Virus record (IMG/VR): IMGVR_UViG_3300030329_000259 | Location: 1 to 29,632 of that record | Source: a virus | Strand: one strand, 5' to 3' | DNA length: 29,632 nt | In this document: positions 29,162-29,632 of the stretch, in pieces | How the letters are laid out: each line of letters begins with the position of its first letter | Numbering within the stretch: position 1 is the stretch's first letter | Made by a program: the position numbers and the translations under genes | The notes under the pieces: generated by a model | Database searches by the model: none | Told to the model about the DNA's origin: nothing | Seen by the model: the letters and a program-made list of their open reading frames with translations, nothing else

Positions 29162-29632
29162 TTAAGGTACTACTGTTTCTATATCTGAACTTGTCATATT
29201 AGTCATTGTACCATTATTACTGTTAGTGCTTTGGTCAACTATTGTGGGGTAAACACCTGTTCCTAGTGGGTCACCCATACGCCACCAACCTACAAGATTA
29301 GACATACCTGTTAAGTCGGTAGGTGTGCCGCTATTATAAAGACTTGAAGCGTCACTCAAATCTAACTTCTTATCCCATAGAGATACTTCGTCTATATTTC
29401 CACTAAATATTTTTCTTGCAACTTCATCTTTTCCTATTAAAAAATCAGCAAGACCATTGCTCATAGCAGTATAGTTATTAGTTGATGCTGATGTAGAAAG
29501 TGCAGAGCCATTAACAAACATACCCATACCTGAAACACCACCACCTGCATAAGAAGCCACTACGTGAAACCAACTACCTGTAGTTATTGTTCCTGCACTT
29601 GCTGATTGTATAGTAGCGTGGTCAGCATTACC
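29162..29632 (-). CDS. LamG-domain virion protein, paralogue 2 (C-terminal part)
   Basis: The remainder of the LamG gene that begins at 406. From the right edge the frame reads through HVVASYAGGGV, MGMFVNGSALS, NIDEVSLWDKKLDLSDASSL and YNSGTPTDL to GDPLGTGVYPTIVDQ and GTMTNM, matching the end of paralogue 1 (409-1209). ATG at 29560 is only an internal methionine or an artefact of the cut; the true start lies across the contig join. The two outermost bases change one codon (Gly against Pro in the left copy). Likely a glycan-binding virion protein. Confidence 0.85.
   Translation of the reverse strand, partial: GNADHATIQSASAGTITTGSWFHVVASYAGGGVSGMGMFVNGSALSTSASTNNYTAMSNGLADFLIGKDEVARKIFSGNIDEVSLWDKKLDLSDASSLYNSGTPTDLTGMSNLVGWWRMGDPLGTGVYPTIVDQSTNSNNGTMTNMTSSDIETVVP
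29533..29630. repeat. 98-bp terminal direct repeat (contig overlap), right copy
   Basis: Identical to bases 1-98. The last two window bases (29631-29632, cc) differ from bases 99-100 (gg), which may be assembly noise or strain variation within the LamG gene. Collapsing the repeat gives a circle of about 29,534 bp. Confidence 0.9.

Noticed and set aside
1-29632. CRISPR array, tRNA genes, integrase, transposase or lysogeny repressor
   Set aside because: Gaps are short and were read on both strands; no spaced repeats, cloverleaf-like sequence, recombinase motif or repressor-type gene was seen.

Overview
The window is almost certainly one complete genome of a small tailed phage (siphovirus-like) of about 29.5 kb. 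Its first 98 bases recur as bases 29533-29630. Joining the ends at that overlap restores an uninterrupted 258-residue LamG-domain gene split across the window ends, so the contig is circular or terminally redundant. Every convincing gene lies on the minus strand. The DNA is very AT-rich, Shine-Dalgarno sites are not evident, and the genes are packed with TAATG, ATGA and TAA-T-ATG junctions. This compactness, the DUF3127 SSB-like protein and the style of the tail, portal and capsid proteins suggest a phage of Bacteroidota (Flavobacteriia), probably aquatic. No integrase, repressor or tRNA was seen, so it looks virulent.

In the direction of transcription (descending coordinates), the early block runs from 24341 to 17849. 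It holds small unknown proteins, a putative strand-annealing protein, an SSB-like protein, a DnaA-domain-IV-like protein, a helix-turn-helix replication protein, a NinG-like protein, a sigma-factor-like protein, several Cys-rich zinc proteins and a DUF3310-like protein. No DNA polymerase or helicase is recognisable. Next comes a ParB-like protein with an ABC-ATPase/GNAT fusion (COG2401 type), directly ahead of the terminase subunits (15926-17827 in all). Tail genes follow (14595-5570): assembly chaperone with a probable -1 frameshift, terminator and completion proteins, two large tail-tip proteins, a fibre, a small membrane protein and the tape measure. The capsid block comes after them (5534-2097): XkdF-like protease, acidic scaffold, major capsid protein and tail-tube protein. 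Small structural proteins and two tandem LamG proteins lead across the contig join to the portal, connector, lysis genes and a metallophosphoesterase (1995 to 1, then 29632 to 24522).

The most interesting signal is a bipartite sequence, CAAATAAA-N11-TCTATTATATA (first box degenerate in two copies), found five times and each time shortly upstream of a gene that opens a late block (17827, 14595, 5534, 4392, 1995). One copy directly follows a clear intrinsic terminator. It looks like a phage-specific late promoter that the phage's own sigma-like protein (19031-19591) could read. Other notable points are the ParB plus ABC-GNAT cassette, the frameshift site, several tiny coupled ORFs including a 25-residue hydrophobic peptide, an origin-like intergenic region at 24342-24598, and a rearranged gene order with the portal last among the head and tail genes.
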